Under the pieces are notes generated by a model. The model saw only the letters and a program-made list of their open reading frames with translations, made no database searches and was not told the origin of the DNA. From Polynucleobacter sp. MG-Unter2-18 (GTDB taxonomy: Bacteria; Pseudomonadota; Gammaproteobacteria; Burkholderiales; Burkholderiaceae), in assembly GCF_018687675.1 (NCBI RefSeq), contig NZ_CP061302.1, positions 1,500,192 through 1,564,191 on the forward strand: a stretch of DNA of 64,000 nucleotides, read 5' to 3'. The position numbers were made by a program, and so were the translations under genes. Shown piece after piece: positions 44,375 through 53,826 of the stretch; positions within the stretch are counted from its first letter, which is position 1; each line of letters opens with the position of its first letter.

Positions 44375-45298
44375 TTACTTGGCTGCAGCCGTCTTATTAT
44401 TAGACAAACCCCAAACATAAGCCGTCAACAGATGAATTTTTTCAGGGCTTAATACCTTATCTTGAGACGGCATCATAGCCATCCGGCCTTTAGTGAGGGT
44501 CTCCACAATAGTTGCCTCTGACCCACCATATAGCCAAGTCTTATCAGTTAGATTGGGTGCGCCCAAGGCAATGTTGCCTTTACCGTCTACACCATGACAA
44601 GCCACGCAATTCGATTTAAACAATTCTGCGCCACGAGCGACTTTTGCATCATCAGCAGGTAAGCCAGACAAACTGCGAACATAGTTAGCTAAATCTACAA
44701 TCTGCGCAGTTTCGAGATGTCCATATGCAGGCATCACTCCATTGCGGCCATTAATGAGGGTGGTCTTGATATTTTCAGGAGATCCGCCATAGAGCCAGTC
44801 GCCATCAGTTAAATTTGGAAAGCCTTTTGCACCCCCCGCATCTGAACCATGGCACTGTGCACAGGAGTTTAAGAACAAACGTTGGCCCATTTCACGCGCC
44901 TTAGGATCTGCAGCAACTTCCTCAATGTCCATCTTCACATACTTAGCGTAGACGGGCTTTAACTCATCATTAGCTTCTGTCATTGAGCTCATCAGAGCGC
45001 CGTCAGTGGTATAGCCAGCCACCCCCGGAAATGAACCCAAACCTGGAAATAAAACTAAGTAGACCAAGGCAAAGATGCAAGATAACAAGAACATCCAAGC
45101 CCACCAGCGTGGCAATGGATTATTGAGTTCACGCAAATCGCCATCCCAAACATGACCCGTATCCGCTACTGCACCATCTGCCGTATGGATTACCTTGGCC
45201 TTACGTTGTGAAGCCAGAAGCCAGATACACCAAACAATACCGACTAATGACACTAGGGTGATGTAATTGCTCCAACCGCTATTAAAAAAGTCACTCAT
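44375..45298 (-). CDS. ccoP: cbb3 oxidase subunit III (diheme cytochrome c)
   Basis: This 307-residue subunit has two N-terminal helices (about 12-30 and 66-86). Two heme-c sites follow, CAQCH at 146-150 and CVACH at 231-235. Axial Met candidates lie in NGVMPAYGHL and KGRMAMMPSQ. It carries electrons from cytochrome c to CcoO and CcoN. The start overlaps the ccoQ stop by four bases (ATGA). The heme pockets depend on the ccm genes at 54.6-61.4 kb. Confidence 0.97.
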   Translation of the reverse strand: MSDFFNSGWSNYITLVSLVGIVWCIWLLASQRKAKVIHTADGAVADTGHVWDGDLRELNNPLPRWWAWMFLLSCIFALVYLVLFPGLGSFPGVAGYTTDGALMSSMTEANDELKPVYAKYVKMDIEEVAADPKAREMGQRLFLNSCAQCHGSDAGGAKGFPNLTDGDWLYGGSPENIKTTLINGRNGVMPAYGHLETAQIVDLANYVRSLSGLPADDAKVARGAELFKSNCVACHGVDGKGNIALGAPNLTDKTWLYGGSEATIVETLTKGRMAMMPSQDKVLSPEKIHLLTAYVWGLSNNKTAAAK

Positions 45299-45462
45299 GA
45301 TTTGTCCTTACTAAATTCATCCGGAAGATCAAATGGAAGTTCGGCTGATTCTTCATTGGCAGACTTTCTACCTGGAGACCAAGCCCACCAAACAATCCCT
45401 ACAAAAAAGGCGAGTCCAATGACAGTCGAAAAAGCGGAGAGATAAGCTGTGATCTGTTCCAT
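45295..45462 (-). CDS. ccoQ: cbb3 oxidase small subunit CcoQ
   Basis: The 55-codon frame starts ATG at 45462 and ends TGA at 45295-45297. The protein MEQITAYLSAFSTVIGLAFF begins with one membrane helix. WWAWSPGRKSANEESAEL then gives the CcoQ-like polar tail. It lies between ccoO (5-base gap) and ccoP (4-base overlap), the canonical ccoNOQP place. CcoQ stabilises the oxidase. Confidence 0.92.
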   Translation of the reverse strand: MEQITAYLSAFSTVIGLAFFVGIVWWAWSPGRKSANEESAELPFDLPDEFSKDKS

Positions 45463-45467
45463 TTGAT

Positions 45468-46118
45468 TTATTTCACAACAACTTCATCAACCATGATGTA
45501 GCGACGATTGACACCTAAACCCTGCAGATAGGCAATCAAGGCATCCTCTTCAGTCTTGCCTTCCAACTCCTTAGGTGCCTCAGCTATCATTTCATCAGTG
45601 TAAGGAACGCCCAAACGACGCATTGCCATCATATGAGACTGAATCGAGGAAGCGTTGGCAGCGCTCTTCTGCAGCCAAGGGTAGCCAGGCATATTAGATT
45701 CAGGCACTACATCACGCGGGTTACGCAAGTGGATACGATGCCAATCATCCGAGTAACGAGCGCCAACTCGAGCTAAATCAGGGCCGGTACGCTTACTACC
45801 CCATAGGAAAGGACGATCGAATACTGACTCGCCAGCCAAAGAGTACGGGCCGTAACGCTCAACCTCAGAACGCAAGGTGCGGATCTGCTGCGAGTGACAG
45901 CCAACGCAACCTTCGCGCTGGTAGATATCACGGCCAGCTAAACGCAGTGCGGTGTATGGCACTACACCGGGACTCGGCTCAGTTGTAGTGTGCTGAAAAA
46001 ATAGAGGGACGATTTGGACTAAACCAGCAATTGAGACCACAATAATGGTAGCAACAATTAACCAGCCAACATTTTTTTCAAGCGTTCCGTGGGAAAAGAA
46101 TTTATTTTCGCTAGACAT
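45468..46118 (-). CDS. ccoO: cbb3 oxidase subunit II (monoheme cytochrome c)
   Basis: This 216-residue membrane-anchored cytochrome c has an N-terminal helix (about 17-39), followed by the heme-c site CVGCH (71-75) in [20 protein letters not shown]. The sixth-ligand Met candidate is in [12 protein letters not shown]. It passes electrons from CcoP to the catalytic subunit. It starts 11 bases after ccoN ends. Confidence 0.97.
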   Translation of the reverse strand: MSSENKFFSHGTLEKNVGWLIVATIIVVSIAGLVQIVPLFFQHTTTEPSPGVVPYTALRLAGRDIYQREGCVGCHSQQIRTLRSEVERYGPYSLAGESVFDRPFLWGSKRTGPDLARVGARYSDDWHRIHLRNPRDVVPESNMPGYPWLQKSAANASSIQSHMMAMRRLGVPYTDEMIAEAPKELEGKTEEDALIAYLQGLGVNRRYIMVDEVVVK

Positions 46119-46129
46119 TTTTCTTCCCC

Positions 46130-47572
46130 TTAGTGAGCAGCTGCAGATGTTTGCGGAATGGGGGCATTGACAAATGTTTTACCAATCACTGTCTTGTAAA
46201 CGTTGTATGCCATCAAGAACATGCCGCTCAAGTAACAGAGGCCACCTAACAAACGAATCACATAAAAAGGATAGGTTGCTTTTACAGACTCAACAAAGCT
46301 ATAAGTTAATGTACCGTCTAGTTCAAATGCCCTCCACATCAAGCCTTGCATTACTCCAGCGATCCACATTGCAGCAATGTAAAGCACCACACCGAACGTA
46401 GCGATCCAAAAATGCACCTCAATCAAGCGAGTGCTGTACATATCTTTCTGCCCAACTAAACGAGGAATGAGATAGTACAGAGAGCCAATCGTAATCATAG
46501 CAACCCACCCAAGAGCGCCTGAATGAACGTGGCCAATAGTCCAGTCGGTGTAATGCGACAAGCTATTTACAGTCTTAATAGACATCATTGAACCCTCAAA
46601 CGTGGACATGCCGTAGAAAGACAATGCCACTACCAAGAATTTCAAGATGGGATCGGTGCGCAATTTAAACCAAGCGCCAGACAAAGTCATGATGCCGTTG
46701 ATCATGCCGCCCCATGATGGAGCTAGCAAGATAATTGAGAACACAGTTCCAAGCGACTGAGTCCAGTCAGGTAAAGACGTATGTTGTAAATGATGGGGGC
46801 CTGCCCACATATAGGTGAAGTTCAAGGCCCAAAAGTGGACGATAGACAAGCGATATGAATAGATTGGACGTTCTGCTTGCTTCGGAATGAAGTAATACAT
46901 CATCCCTAAGAAACTAGTGGTTAAGAAGAAGCCAACTGCATTATGGCCATACCACCACTGCACCATCGCATCTTGCACACCAGCATATGCGGAATAGGAT
47001 TTCCACATGCTTGCTGGCATTTCTAAATTGTTAAAAATATGCAGAATGGCAATCGTCAGGATGTAAGCACCAAAGAACCAATTAGAAACATAAATATGCT
47101 TTGTTTTGCGTTTCATAATGGTGCCAAAAAACACAACAGCATAGGCAACCCAAACCACCGTGATGAGGATATCAATGGGCCACTCTAGTTCTGCGTATTC
47201 CTTGGAGCTTGATATACCCAGAGGCAAAGTAATTGCAGCTAATACAATCACCAACTGCCAACCCCAGAAAGTAAAAGCAGCTAGCTTGTCACAAAAAAGT
47301 CTTGCTTGGCATGTGCGCTGCACGATGTAATAGGATGTCGCAAATAAGGCTGATCCACCGAATGCAAAAATGACCGCATTGGTATGCAAGGGACGTAAGC
47401 GACCGTAACTTAACCAGGGAATATTAAAGGTAATGTCAGGCCAAATCAGCTGCGCCGCAAGAACCACTCCCACGAGCATACCCACAATTCCCCAAAGCAC
47501 TGTAACAATGGCAAATTGGCTGACAACCTTGTAATTGAAGGTATCTTGATTGCTCCCCACGGTAAGTCCCAT
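46130..47572 (-). CDS. ccoN: cbb3 oxidase catalytic subunit I
   Basis: This 480-residue, twelve-helix heme-copper oxidase subunit carries the heme b and CuB His candidates [35 protein letters not shown] and [17 protein letters not shown]. The ATG at 47572 is chosen because AGGAG lies six bases upstream. An ATG at 47644 would lie upstream of the predicted transcription start. The enzyme reduces oxygen with high affinity at the cytoplasmic membrane and pumps protons. Confidence 0.97.
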   Translation of the reverse strand: MGLTVGSNQDTFNYKVVSQFAIVTVLWGIVGMLVGVVLAAQLIWPDITFNIPWLSYGRLRPLHTNAVIFAFGGSALFATSYYIVQRTCQARLFCDKLAAFTFWGWQLVIVLAAITLPLGISSSKEYAELEWPIDILITVVWVAYAVVFFGTIMKRKTKHIYVSNWFFGAYILTIAILHIFNNLEMPASMWKSYSAYAGVQDAMVQWWYGHNAVGFFLTTSFLGMMYYFIPKQAERPIYSYRLSIVHFWALNFTYMWAGPHHLQHTSLPDWTQSLGTVFSIILLAPSWGGMINGIMTLSGAWFKLRTDPILKFLVVALSFYGMSTFEGSMMSIKTVNSLSHYTDWTIGHVHSGALGWVAMITIGSLYYLIPRLVGQKDMYSTRLIEVHFWIATFGVVLYIAAMWIAGVMQGLMWRAFELDGTLTYSFVESVKATYPFYVIRLLGGLCYLSGMFLMAYNVYKTVIGKTFVNAPIPQTSAAAH

Positions 47573-47624
47573 GGTTTCTCCTTTTTTGTGACCTAACAGC
47601 GACATAATCCAAATAGACTGATTC

Positions 47625-47665
47625 ATTATCAAAGTAAGCTTCATGGGTCGTTTTGATCTATGTCA
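47625..47665 (-). promoter_or_regulatory. Class II FNR-dependent promoter of ccoN
   Basis: On the minus strand TTGACATAGATCAA (47652-47665) matches the FNR consensus TTGAT-N4-ATCAA at 9 of 10 positions. A GATAAT -10 hexamer lies at 47625-47630. With a start near 47618 the box is centred about 40.5-41.5 bases upstream, the activating FNR position. The leader to the ccoN ATG is about 45 bases. Low oxygen should turn on the oxidase. Confidence 0.82.
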
Positions 47666-47741
47666 AAAAGGATGCGTGCATTTACACTTTTTGGAATTAG
47701 ATTGACTTGCTTGGATTGCCTAACCACTTAAAAAAATAGAG

Positions 47742-47921
47742 TTATTTTTTATAGTCGTCATTCATATTTTTAGATTGAGGCGTGTCGTCATCCATCAAAA
47801 TCGCTTCTCCTGGGCCCTCTAGATCATCAAATTGACCGGCTTTCACAGACCAAAAGAAAATCCAGGCCAAGAGCCCGATTAAAAGCAAGGAAATGGGGAT
47901 TAATAGATAAAGGCTTTCCAT
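47742..47921 (-). CDS. ccoS: cbb3-type oxidase assembly protein CcoS
   Basis: The ATG at 47921 opens a 59-codon frame ending TAA at 47742-47744. The protein MESLYLLIPISLLLIGLLAW begins with one membrane helix, then IFFWSVKAGQFDDLEGPGEA, the CcoS signature. An acidic tail follows. It begins nine bases after ccoI ends and precedes the ccoN promoter by about 75 bases. CcoS is needed for cofactor insertion into cbb3 oxidase. Confidence 0.92.
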   Translation of the reverse strand: MESLYLLIPISLLLIGLLAWIFFWSVKAGQFDDLEGPGEAILMDDDTPQSKNMNDDYKK

Positions 47922-47930
47922 ACCGCTAGT

Positions 47931-50369
47931 CTAGGCCTTTCTGAGGCGCCAAGCGTTTAATGTAACCGCCAAAGAGGACAGAGACATGCCTATACCTGCA
48001 ACCCAGGGATTGACCCACCCCATCATCGCAGCGGGAATAGCCAGCAGGTTATAGACCAGCGCCCAAATCAAGTTCTCCCTAATCACCCGCTGCGCTTTAT
48101 CAGCTAGTAATAGCGATTTAGCCAAAGGAGCTAAAGAACTTGCGGTCAAAATTGCGTCTGCACCCGCAGTAGCTAGCGGCGCACCCGCCCCGACCGCAAC
48201 AGAAACATCTGCCCTTGCCAATAAAGGAGCATCGTTAATACCATCGCCAATGGCCCAAACAAAACGACCCTGATTTTGTAGGCTTTCAATATATTGATAC
48301 TTATCTTCTGGAGAGCATGCACCTTTGAACCGATCGATGCCCACATGGTGCGCCCACCACGCCACTGTTGCTGCGTCATCTCCAGATACTAGATGCACCA
48401 TGATCTTGTGAGACTTTGCTGCTGATAAGAGTTTCTCCAGTCCCGCTCTTGGAGTATCTAAAAATAGAAAGCTCGCAATCAAGCCTTTGTTATCCGCTAG
48501 ATGCACTTGTCCATACTGACCCTCTTGCGCAATCTTCTGAGCACCGACCCAAGCAGCACTTCCCAGTCGATAAACACCTGAGCTCAGGCCTTTGCCCAAT
48601 TGATTGATAACTGCCTCAGGCAAGGTACTTAGCGAAAGATTATCGGCTTCTGCAGCACGCAACAGTGATAGTGCAAGAGGATGTTTTTGACCCATCTCCA
48701 TGGACGCAGCAATTCTTAATACATCTGCTCGAGAAAATTCTGGGCGAGCAACTAAGACTTCTTTTAATTCTGGTTGACCCATAGTGAGAGTGCCTGTCTT
48801 ATCCAGCACCAAGTCCGTCGCCTTGACCAAACCTTCTAGCACATGACCACGCACAATCAAGAGACCAAGTTTTGTTACAGTCCCCTGAGCTGCAGCCATC
48901 GCCGTTGGTACGGCAAGAGATAGGGCACAAGGACAGCTAGCAACCAGTACCGAGACCAAAACAGTCCAAGCCCTACTGGGGTCGACGTAATACCAAATTG
49001 CTGAAGATAAAAAAGCAACCATCAACAGAAAGCCTACAAAATATCCAGCCCACTTTTCTGCGAGACTCACCATGATAGGTTTGGCTTGCAATGCTTGATC
49101 TAGTAATGAGGCGATACCTGCAATACGAGTAGATTGACCTACAGCATCGATTCTCATCAATATCGGATTGAGAATATTGTGCGTACCTGCATATACTCGA
49201 TCGCCCATCTTCTTATCAATCGGTTTAGATTCACCAGTCAGCAGCGACTCATCTAAAGCGCTCTCATACTCAATCAAAATACCATCAGCCGGAATGACAT
49301 CCCCTGGAGGAACGCGCAGAACTTCACCGGGATTGCAGTTCACTACCGGCACAATTTCCACTTGCTCAGACTTGGGATAGTTCGGCACTCTCTCACACGT
49401 AGCTGGTAATTGCTTTGCCAGCGCCTCTGCTCCACCCTGCGCATCTTGTCGAGCTAATAACTCTACGTAGCGTGCCGCCAAAATAAAGGCAACAAACATG
49501 GTGATGGAATCAAAATAGCCCTGACCTGAGCCTGTCACAAGATTTACGGTGCCAACACTAAATGCTAGGGCTAGGGCTAGAGCAATCGGCACATCCATAC
49601 CCAACATATGCGTTTGCTGAAATGAAGCAATGCTCCGCCAAGCTGCTCGGAAAATGGGGCCTGCTGAATACGTCATTACTGGAACCGTGAGAGCCCAACT
49701 AGTCCAGCCCAATAGCAGGTCATACTCCACCGTAATATCGCTGTCACCCACATACGTTGGCCAGGCATACATCATGACTTGCATCATGCCGAGCAATGCA
49801 ACCCCTAGTCTAGTCAGTAATTGACGGCGTTCTTTTTTAGACTTTTCAATAGAGAGTGAGGGCTCAAAAGGCCACGCCTCGTAACCAATGCGCTCTATCT
49901 CAAAGAGTAAGCGAGCAAGGCTAGTTTTCTCAGGAGAAAACTCCACCTTAGCCTTTTGACTGACATAATTAATCTGCACATCTTTAACGCCAGGGATACG
50001 TCGAAGGTGTTGCTCACATAACCAAACACAAGCGGCACAGCGGATCTTCTCCAGTCGTAGCGTGGTCTCTAAGTCAGCTTCATCACCACTCGGCCGAGTG
50101 TATCTACTGAGCAAAGAAGGATCATCATAGGGAGTTAAGCTGGGAGGAATTTCACTTGAAGCAAGGTACGCTGCAGGCTTATCGCTTGACTGTGCACGGC
50201 GTGTATAGAATACCTCTAAGCCTTCGCCATGAATTGTTTGTGCAATTGCCATACAACCGGCACAACAGAATTTTCTATTAATACCACTAAGCTTAAGCTC
50301 GTAAGAGTCATTCGGAAGAATAAAGCTGCCACAGTGATAACAGCTATTGCTTGGCAAGCTAGAGTTCAT
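47931..50369 (-). CDS. ccoI: Copper-translocating P-type ATPase CcoI/FixI
   Basis: This 812-residue ATPase has an N-terminal Cys-rich segment (CYHCG and FCCAGC), a heavy-metal domain with CAAC in EKIRCAACVWLCEQHLRRI, and about eight helices. SCPCALSLAVPTAMAAAQGT carries the CPC ion site, DKTGTLTMG the phosphorylation Asp, and AIGDGINDAPLLARADVSVA the hinge motif. It supplies copper for the cbb3 oxidase. The ATG at 50369 starts seven bases after the MFS stop. A longer frame from 50444 overlaps that gene and is not favoured. Confidence 0.94.
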   Translation of the reverse strand: MNSSLPSNSCYHCGSFILPNDSYELKLSGINRKFCCAGCMAIAQTIHGEGLEVFYTRRAQSSDKPAAYLASSEIPPSLTPYDDPSLLSRYTRPSGDEADLETTLRLEKIRCAACVWLCEQHLRRIPGVKDVQINYVSQKAKVEFSPEKTSLARLLFEIERIGYEAWPFEPSLSIEKSKKERRQLLTRLGVALLGMMQVMMYAWPTYVGDSDITVEYDLLLGWTSWALTVPVMTYSAGPIFRAAWRSIASFQQTHMLGMDVPIALALALAFSVGTVNLVTGSGQGYFDSITMFVAFILAARYVELLARQDAQGGAEALAKQLPATCERVPNYPKSEQVEIVPVVNCNPGEVLRVPPGDVIPADGILIEYESALDESLLTGESKPIDKKMGDRVYAGTHNILNPILMRIDAVGQSTRIAGIASLLDQALQAKPIMVSLAEKWAGYFVGFLLMVAFLSSAIWYYVDPSRAWTVLVSVLVASCPCALSLAVPTAMAAAQGTVTKLGLLIVRGHVLEGLVKATDLVLDKTGTLTMGQPELKEVLVARPEFSRADVLRIAASMEMGQKHPLALSLLRAAEADNLSLSTLPEAVINQLGKGLSSGVYRLGSAAWVGAQKIAQEGQYGQVHLADNKGLIASFLFLDTPRAGLEKLLSAAKSHKIMVHLVSGDDAATVAWWAHHVGIDRFKGACSPEDKYQYIESLQNQGRFVWAIGDGINDAPLLARADVSVAVGAGAPLATAGADAILTASSLAPLAKSLLLADKAQRVIRENLIWALVYNLLAIPAAMMGWVNPWVAGIGMSLSSLAVTLNAWRLRKA

Positions 50370-50376
50370 AAATGAA

Positions 50377-51621
50377 TCATGACCTGCTGGTGATTGACCC
50401 ACTAACCCAGCCGTTACGACGCTCATACAGCACAAATAGAACACCCCAAACTACTACCGAAGCATAGGCCCAGACCCAGGATATTTGCGAGGCACGTGAA
50501 CCAGTCAAATCCAGCACAAAACCAAAAATAGCTGGGCCCAACAACCCGCCTCCAAAGCCCATCAGGGAATGGAGTCCCATTGCAGCACCTTTAATATTGT
50601 CTTTAGCGCTAATGACTAAGCCCGCAGTTAAAGTAGAAGAATCGGCCATGATAAAAATCGCATGCCCTATTGCCAGTGCAACAATCAACCACCAAGATTG
50701 TCCTGTCGATAAAGCGAGTGCCACACCAAATGCCGCGCTAGACAGCATGACAAAGAAAATCCATTTTTGACGTCCTATTCTTAAGGCAATCTCGTTTCCG
50801 ATAATGGATGCAGGAACACCAAAGAAATTAATCACACCTGCAAGCGTAGTTGCGCTTAATAGAAAGGGGTCGCCAGTCACAATTGCGCAGAAACCAAAAA
50901 AGGCTACGATCCAACTGCGGGAAGCAAATAACTCGATCGAGTGGACGGTATAACCAAAGATAAATCCTGAGGCTGTTTTGTCTTGCAAGACCAAGCGCCA
51001 CTTATCAACTGGAAAAATATCGTGCAAGCGAATGCGTATTGGACCTTGCCACTTTTCATGGGTAAGTGCTGGTATAAATAGAAGCACAATCAACAACGCA
51101 GTGAATGGGCCTAAGGCAATGATTCCAAAAACATAGCGCCAGCCAAAGCTATTTAAAATCCAACCAGAACAAAGATAAGAGAAACCAGTGCCAATGCCAA
51201 AGAATGCGGTATAGAAGGCAATGTGACGGGTCAGCTCGCCGGTTTTAATGCGATCAGACAGAATTTTTAAGCCAGGCATATAGGTGCCCGCTAAACCAAC
51301 TCCGTTGAGCGCCATAAATATCAAGGCAGTCCAGAAGTTATAGGCAAAGAGGCCCATGCCGAGTAATCCACAGGTCGCCGAAAGACCACCAACCAGATAG
51401 ACTTTTTTTGCATCAATACGATCGGTGAGAGCTGTCGCCAATGGGACCATTAGCATGTAACCAAAGAAAAAAGCGCTAGCAATTAAGCCAGACTGCAAAT
51501 TACTGAGATGCCATTCATCTTGCAATGTTGTTAACACCACTGCATAACAGGCAAAACCCAATAGCGCACAAGTTTGCGCCATCAGCATCAAGGGTGTGTA
51601 ACCAGAGGGTTTCAAACGCAT
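50377..51621 (-). CDS. MFS transporter of unknown cargo
   Basis: This 414-residue protein has twelve predicted helices. The loop 2-3 motif is VPLATALTDRIDAKKVYLVG, and ALNGVGLAGTYMPGLKILSD is family-typical. It lies three bases after the 2OG-Fe(II) oxygenase gene and seven bases before ccoI, so the four genes from the oxygenase to ccoS may share a transcript. No cargo can be named. Candidates from context are a metal-linked or amino-acid-derived molecule (inference only). Confidence 0.85.
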   Translation of the reverse strand: MRLKPSGYTPLMLMAQTCALLGFACYAVVLTTLQDEWHLSNLQSGLIASAFFFGYMLMVPLATALTDRIDAKKVYLVGGLSATCGLLGMGLFAYNFWTALIFMALNGVGLAGTYMPGLKILSDRIKTGELTRHIAFYTAFFGIGTGFSYLCSGWILNSFGWRYVFGIIALGPFTALLIVLLFIPALTHEKWQGPIRIRLHDIFPVDKWRLVLQDKTASGFIFGYTVHSIELFASRSWIVAFFGFCAIVTGDPFLLSATTLAGVINFFGVPASIIGNEIALRIGRQKWIFFVMLSSAAFGVALALSTGQSWWLIVALAIGHAIFIMADSSTLTAGLVISAKDNIKGAAMGLHSLMGFGGGLLGPAIFGFVLDLTGSRASQISWVWAYASVVVWGVLFVLYERRNGWVSGSITSRS

Positions 51622-51624
51622 AAA

Positions 51625-52380
51625 TTACTGCTGACTGCTATTTGGAGAATCCTGGAAGCCGTTTGAGCGAAACGTGAGTACCAAAGTATCCCTATAGCCG
51701 TACTGTCCCAAGGGCTGAATCGGAGTCGATTCATGAATCATTTTTTCATCATTCATCAGCAATAAAGACCAAGGCTCAGTGAGAGTAAATCGCAAACCAG
51801 TAGAACCGGTGGCACTAAAAATTCGGGTCTCGCCACCCTTGACATCGACTCGATTGATTAAAAAGACAGCTACAAAATCAACGCCGTCACGATGAGCCCC
51901 TTCAGGCGTTGGTCGCCCAATGCCATCTGTCGTATCAATCCGAAATTGGTGAGCCTCAATAAACCAAGTATTCACTTGCTTAACACCATCCAGAATATGA
52001 GTCAGTCCCAACAAAAGAGAGTGCCAAGCAGGGTTGCTAGTGAGCTCAGCTTGCGAAGGCTCAAACCAACGCTCGATACCGCCGTGTAGGGCGTTGTAAT
52101 TAACTGACTGCCAGTGGGCACGATGCGGCACCTTAGCCAAAGATTGGCCCTTAATCTCAAAGCTTGAATGACGGCGAAAACGATACCGGCCACCATCCTT
52201 AAGATACGGGTCTCTAGGCAAGCCTTCCCAGAATTGAGTGAGATTGAGTAGTTGATCAAGATCCACATGTGCAATCTGCGCTACATCCTGAGCAGAGACA
52301 ACTGCAAAGCCATCATCTTGTAAAGATTGAACCAACTCCCTAGCGGGCGTTAATGGGGGTAAAAGGCTGGAAAGAGTCAT
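51625..52380 (-). CDS. 2OG-Fe(II) dioxygenase family protein
   Basis: This 251-residue cupin-like oxygenase is related to the 2OG-Fe dioxygenase (BsmA/IDO-like) family, which includes free amino-acid hydroxylases. The iron ligands fit EGAHRDGVDFVAVFLINR (HxD) and the later His in KMIHESTPIQPL. The 2-oxoglutarate Arg candidate is in RDTLVLTFRSNGF. The substrate is unknown. It is followed three bases later by an MFS gene, hinting that its product is exported or its substrate imported. Confidence 0.82.
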   Translation of the reverse strand: MTLSSLLPPLTPARELVQSLQDDGFAVVSAQDVAQIAHVDLDQLLNLTQFWEGLPRDPYLKDGGRYRFRRHSSFEIKGQSLAKVPHRAHWQSVNYNALHGGIERWFEPSQAELTSNPAWHSLLLGLTHILDGVKQVNTWFIEAHQFRIDTTDGIGRPTPEGAHRDGVDFVAVFLINRVDVKGGETRIFSATGSTGLRFTLTEPWSLLLMNDEKMIHESTPIQPLGQYGYRDTLVLTFRSNGFQDSPNSSQQ

Positions 52381-52409
52381 GGGTATATTTTAGGCGCATA
52401 CCAATCAAT

Positions 52410-53735
52410 TTAGGAATACAGGTTCAAACGGTTGCGAACATCCCCCACATGACCTTTTAAGTCATACAACTCTTTTGCATCCAACATGGATACTTTGATG
52501 TTACCCACCCTTCGCTCAATATTCTCCAAATCCTTCAGGTTCTTTTCTTTTAAATCTGGATTAGAGGCATGTCTTTCTATCACCTTAAGCTCCTCATATA
52601 CCTGCGATAACTTGAGGCGCAAGAGTAAATTTTTAGCTGCGGGTATGTAAGTAAATAAGGGAATCAAAATTACTAGAAGTGGAATCACAATTTTTGCAAA
52701 GCGTCCAATCCACACCGCCGTCCAGAAAGGCAAATGGCGATGCAAGAAAGACGGTCCATCCTTTAAGTAGATTTCAGCATCAACATGCAAAGGAAAATCA
52801 AGACCAGTACCAGATGGAAACTCTCCCGGCTTTTGTAAATAGGAATAAGTTTTTAAAACATCGTAGGTGGCGCCAAGTAACAGTGTTACCAATGCAGGAC
52901 TAATGTCACTCTTACCCACTAAGGTAGCAGTTGCAGCAAGCACCTGAATATCTTGACGCGGCAGATCATAGGCGATGCTAACGACACCACGTGGTACGGT
53001 TACCTTTGAGAGGAAAGGAAATAAGTGAACATAAGCTTCCGCCTGCTCAAAGTTCATTAAGCGAATGCCGGGAGTTTCATAAAATTTTTTGACTAAAGGA
53101 GCCTCCGCAGCACTTACCAAAAACACAGCATCTAACTCACCTTTTTTGAATTTCTCCAGCGCATCTAATGGCTTCAATTTTTCAGCACGTACATCGCTCA
53201 GACTTAATCCGCTTGCTGCAAGTAATTGAGAAGTCAGGGACAAGGTGCCGCTACCTTCATTTCCGATAGATACTCGTTTACCTTTTAACTGACTCAACAA
53301 ACCCAATCGCCCCGATTCAGTTGGAAAGCTAGACTCTCTGTACCAAACCCATACCGGCTCATAAAACACACCGGCAATAGAAATAAAATCAGGGTACTTG
53401 GATAAGTCCGCTACGCCACCCTGCACCATTGCAAAATCTACGCCAGAGTACTGGTCACTTAGTAAGGCTAAGTTGTCACCCGTTCCGCCGGTCGTACGTA
53501 ATTTCATAGATACGCCTTGCTCAGCAAGCTCACTTTGGAGCTTTTCACCAAACTGCTGATAAAGACCGGTTGGGAAACCCGTTGCCAGCTCAATCGATCT
53601 GGGCGGAGGCGGCACCAATACCCAGAGCGTGGCAAACAGCATGGCAACCAAAATCAAAAAGGCGATAGCCACTGCCACAGGGTTATAGATATTTTTGCGT
53701 ATGAAGTTCATAAGAATTCTGCTTGTTTTTGCCAT
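52410..53735 (-). CDS. Orphan membrane-anchored TAXI-family binding protein
   Basis: This 441-residue protein has an N-terminal membrane helix (about 22-44), then the TAXI-like binding domain with ELATGFPTGLYQQFGEKLQS and KGKRVSIGNEGSGTLSLTSQ. A second membrane helix (about 345-370) is followed by a charged cytoplasmic-like tail (KVIERHASNPDLKEKNLKDL). No TRAP permease gene is adjacent. It therefore resembles a binding domain anchored at both ends, perhaps a sensor. A start at 53711 (MNFIRKN) is possible; neither start has a strong SD. Confidence 0.83.
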   Translation of the reverse strand: MAKTSRILMNFIRKNIYNPVAVAIAFLILVAMLFATLWVLVPPPPRSIELATGFPTGLYQQFGEKLQSELAEQGVSMKLRTTGGTGDNLALLSDQYSGVDFAMVQGGVADLSKYPDFISIAGVFYEPVWVWYRESSFPTESGRLGLLSQLKGKRVSIGNEGSGTLSLTSQLLAASGLSLSDVRAEKLKPLDALEKFKKGELDAVFLVSAAEAPLVKKFYETPGIRLMNFEQAEAYVHLFPFLSKVTVPRGVVSIAYDLPRQDIQVLAATATLVGKSDISPALVTLLLGATYDVLKTYSYLQKPGEFPSGTGLDFPLHVDAEIYLKDGPSFLHRHLPFWTAVWIGRFAKIVIPLLVILIPLFTYIPAAKNLLLRLKLSQVYEELKVIERHASNPDLKEKNLKDLENIERRVGNIKVSMLDAKELYDLKGHVGDVRNRLNLYS

Positions 53736-53826
53736 TATGCCCCGAGCTCAAGGATCTAGAGGGTAATGAATTGATTCGAATTATTTCGGGATAAGATGGG
53801 GGTTTTAAAGAACCATTAGGACAATA

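Noticed and set aside
47573..47644. ccoN starting at the ATG at 47644
   Set aside because: That ATG lies upstream of the predicted transcription start and between the FNR box and the -10 element. The ATG at 47572 has AGGAG.
52400..52410. A TTGAT half-site upstream of the oxygenase gene as an FNR box
   Set aside because: Only one half-site matches and the second half is poor. It also overlaps the end of the neighbouring gene.
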